A stretch of DNA of 7,349 bases from Verrucomicrobiales bacterium (GTDB lineage: Bacteria > Verrucomicrobiota > Verrucomicrobiia > Verrucomicrobiales > V1-33): positions 1 to 7,349 of the forward strand of contig JALRGF010000609.1 in assembly GCA_023253495.1 (NCBI GenBank), in the 5' to 3' direction. Below the pieces are notes generated by a model, which saw only the letters and a program-made list of their open reading frames with translations, made no database searches and had not been told where the DNA came from. Below are positions 7,201 to 7,349 of this stretch, piece by piece. How positions within the stretch are numbered: position 1 is the stretch's first letter; each line of letters starts with the position of its first letter. A program made the position numbers and the translations under genes.

Positions 7201-7349
7201 GTGAAAAACCCGCGGCCGACCGCAAAAGTCAGCGCATCGGTGTCGTCCAGAAACCCGGTGGCCCCCGGACCGGCGTTGGCCACGCCCGGCGTCGGCCGGC
7301 TCAGGGGCGCGCCGAAGTACCCGAGCTGCGCCGGGGTGCCCCACGATCC
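4284..7349 (-). CDS. Large CotH-kinase / lamin-tail-domain mosaic protein, N-terminus beyond the window
   Basis: 1021 residues are visible; the frame is open to the right edge, so the start is missing. The GTG near 7283 is internal. Numbering from the first visible residue: 1-24 (GTPAQLGYFGAPLSRPTPGV) look like the end of an upstream lamin-tail or similar domain. A chitobiase/HEX_C-like beta domain is at about 47-142 (VYTTNGSTPSLTNGT, then TLRAAVFKEGY). A CotH protein-kinase domain is at about 192-502, with GLRIRGGYSRNDNFQKHGLR (252-271), VQVYLNGVYWGVHYIEER (345-362) and FRFFIRDAEHTLG (489-501). A second HEX_C-like domain is at 662-729 (TIHYTVDGTDP) and a lamin-tail domain at 738-847 (NLVLSEIHYHPV, EFLEFLNIGS). 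A DPAADADGDGFPAFLEHALG calcium-binding-type linker is at 902-921, and a C-terminal beta domain runs to the end (VAHTVETSTSLTLWHS). This architecture suggests a secreted or cell-surface protein, and the CotH domain suggests phosphorylation of exported proteins. The role of this subgroup is unknown. The phosphodiesterase gene follows 47 bp downstream. Confidence 0.87.
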   Translation of the reverse strand, partial: GSWGTPAQLGYFGAPLSRPTPGVANAGPGATGFLDDTDALTFAVGRGFFTGPVRETLRAGTPGASLVYTTNGSTPSLTNGTVVAAPDAATAPSLTLTIYPGAVPPEATGTSVASIAGTTTLRAAVFKEGYAPTRVETHTYVFSTVVARHTAADARSRGWPSSSVNGQLFKFGMNATAVNAYTDAAVVASLESLPVVSIVTEQAHLTAPATGIYVNADQHGPAWERPVSVEMFFPPGWTEPWGPASPFQINAGLRIRGGYSRNDNFQKHGLRLYFSGKYEGKLRTPVYGPEGAREFGKLELGIGSNYGWFRESSFSSGRFNTMCRDPFARDTQGALGQPHTRTRYVQVYLNGVYWGVHYIEERAEAEFAASYLGGRADDYDVVKCGNHIGGFQTEVTDGDLLAWRTLWQKVRAIGTTDASNAKYFELEGREANGVRNPALPVLLDIDNLIDEMLVIFFSGDGDAVLSSFLGHNQPNNWWGSRRRNGQTGFRFFIRDAEHTLGAPSSVVDQTGPWSGSNQNAFNFSNPQWMHQDLMKNEEYRLRFADRVHRHFFNGGALTREQTVARFKRRAAQVEKAMTSESVRWGNTQSLSGLPAGHPPYYTFSDWQAAIASVVNTTLPNRTNTVLNQLKATRNRLYPQTVAPSFVNATDNTPRHGGPVDSGFALAMTAPAGTIHYTVDGTDPRLIGGAVAPTALTYSAPVPLAGTVRVRARVFTGTAWSALNEALFTVGGVPANAENLVLSEIHYHPVEAAQTEFLEFLNIGSATIDLTGVRVRGGVDFDFPANIRLAPGARLVVAGNLADFQTRYPTAPGPVLGPFSGTLNNTGEELVVTSDTQGTIRSFFYDDAAPWPAAADGTGPSLVLRAPHTNPDHGVAAHWAASTAPGGGPGANEGGTGGFTGADPAADADGDGFPAFLEHALGTSDADAASGPGAVRAQVQSFSPEGVTADYLSITFAVPAGATVAHTVETSTSLTLWHSGASRVVLASESPGPDNSVIQTWRSTRPFSATAPEYIRLRVWVP

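Noticed and set aside
7281..7283. GTG as the start of the CotH-type protein
   Set aside because: The frame continues to the window edge with residues that resemble a domain end, and no signal peptide follows the GTG.

Overview
The window is high-GC DNA from a member of the PVC superphylum, most likely Verrucomicrobiota and possibly Opitutae/Opitutaceae. Three features point there. One is a 51-residue basic protein of the TIGR04137 type, a PVC signature protein. Another is a large secreted CotH-kinase/lamin-tail mosaic protein of a kind common in Verrucomicrobia. The third is a TIGR03790-like C-terminus next to a DUF2851 gene. The assignment rests on recognised protein families, not on a database search.

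The left half (1-3331) is read on the + strand. It starts with the 3' end of a gene whose protein ends in a TIGR03790-like GDPLYRPF segment followed by a helical, TPR-like extension. That gene overlaps a DUF2851 gene (507-1991) by an ATGA junction, so the two are probably translationally coupled. The small basic protein gene (2041-2196) follows as a separate unit. It has an AT-rich promoter-like stretch overlapping the DUF2851 stop, a perfect short hairpin in its leader and a strong intrinsic terminator. Fourteen to twenty bases beyond that terminator an RsuA/RluB-type pseudouridine synthase begins (2288-3331), carrying a long arginine/proline-rich tail.

The right half (3358-7349) is read on the - strand and converges on the synthase gene with only 26 bp between the stop codons. 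In transcription order it holds a very large exported-type protein, cut by the right window edge (HEX_C-like, CotH kinase, HEX_C-like, lamin-tail, calcium-binding linker, C-terminal beta domain). A predicted secreted GDPD/PI-PLC-like phosphodiesterase follows 47 bp downstream. The two probably form a transcription unit for cell-envelope or extracellular proteins.

No RNA gene, insertion sequence, CRISPR array or phage gene is visible. There is no gene-free stretch over 300 bp. The most noteworthy signals are the compact regulatory layout around the PVC signature gene, the placement of the pseudouridine synthase start just after a terminator, the nuclease-like residue pattern in DUF2851, and the variant DxE motif in the CotH domain.
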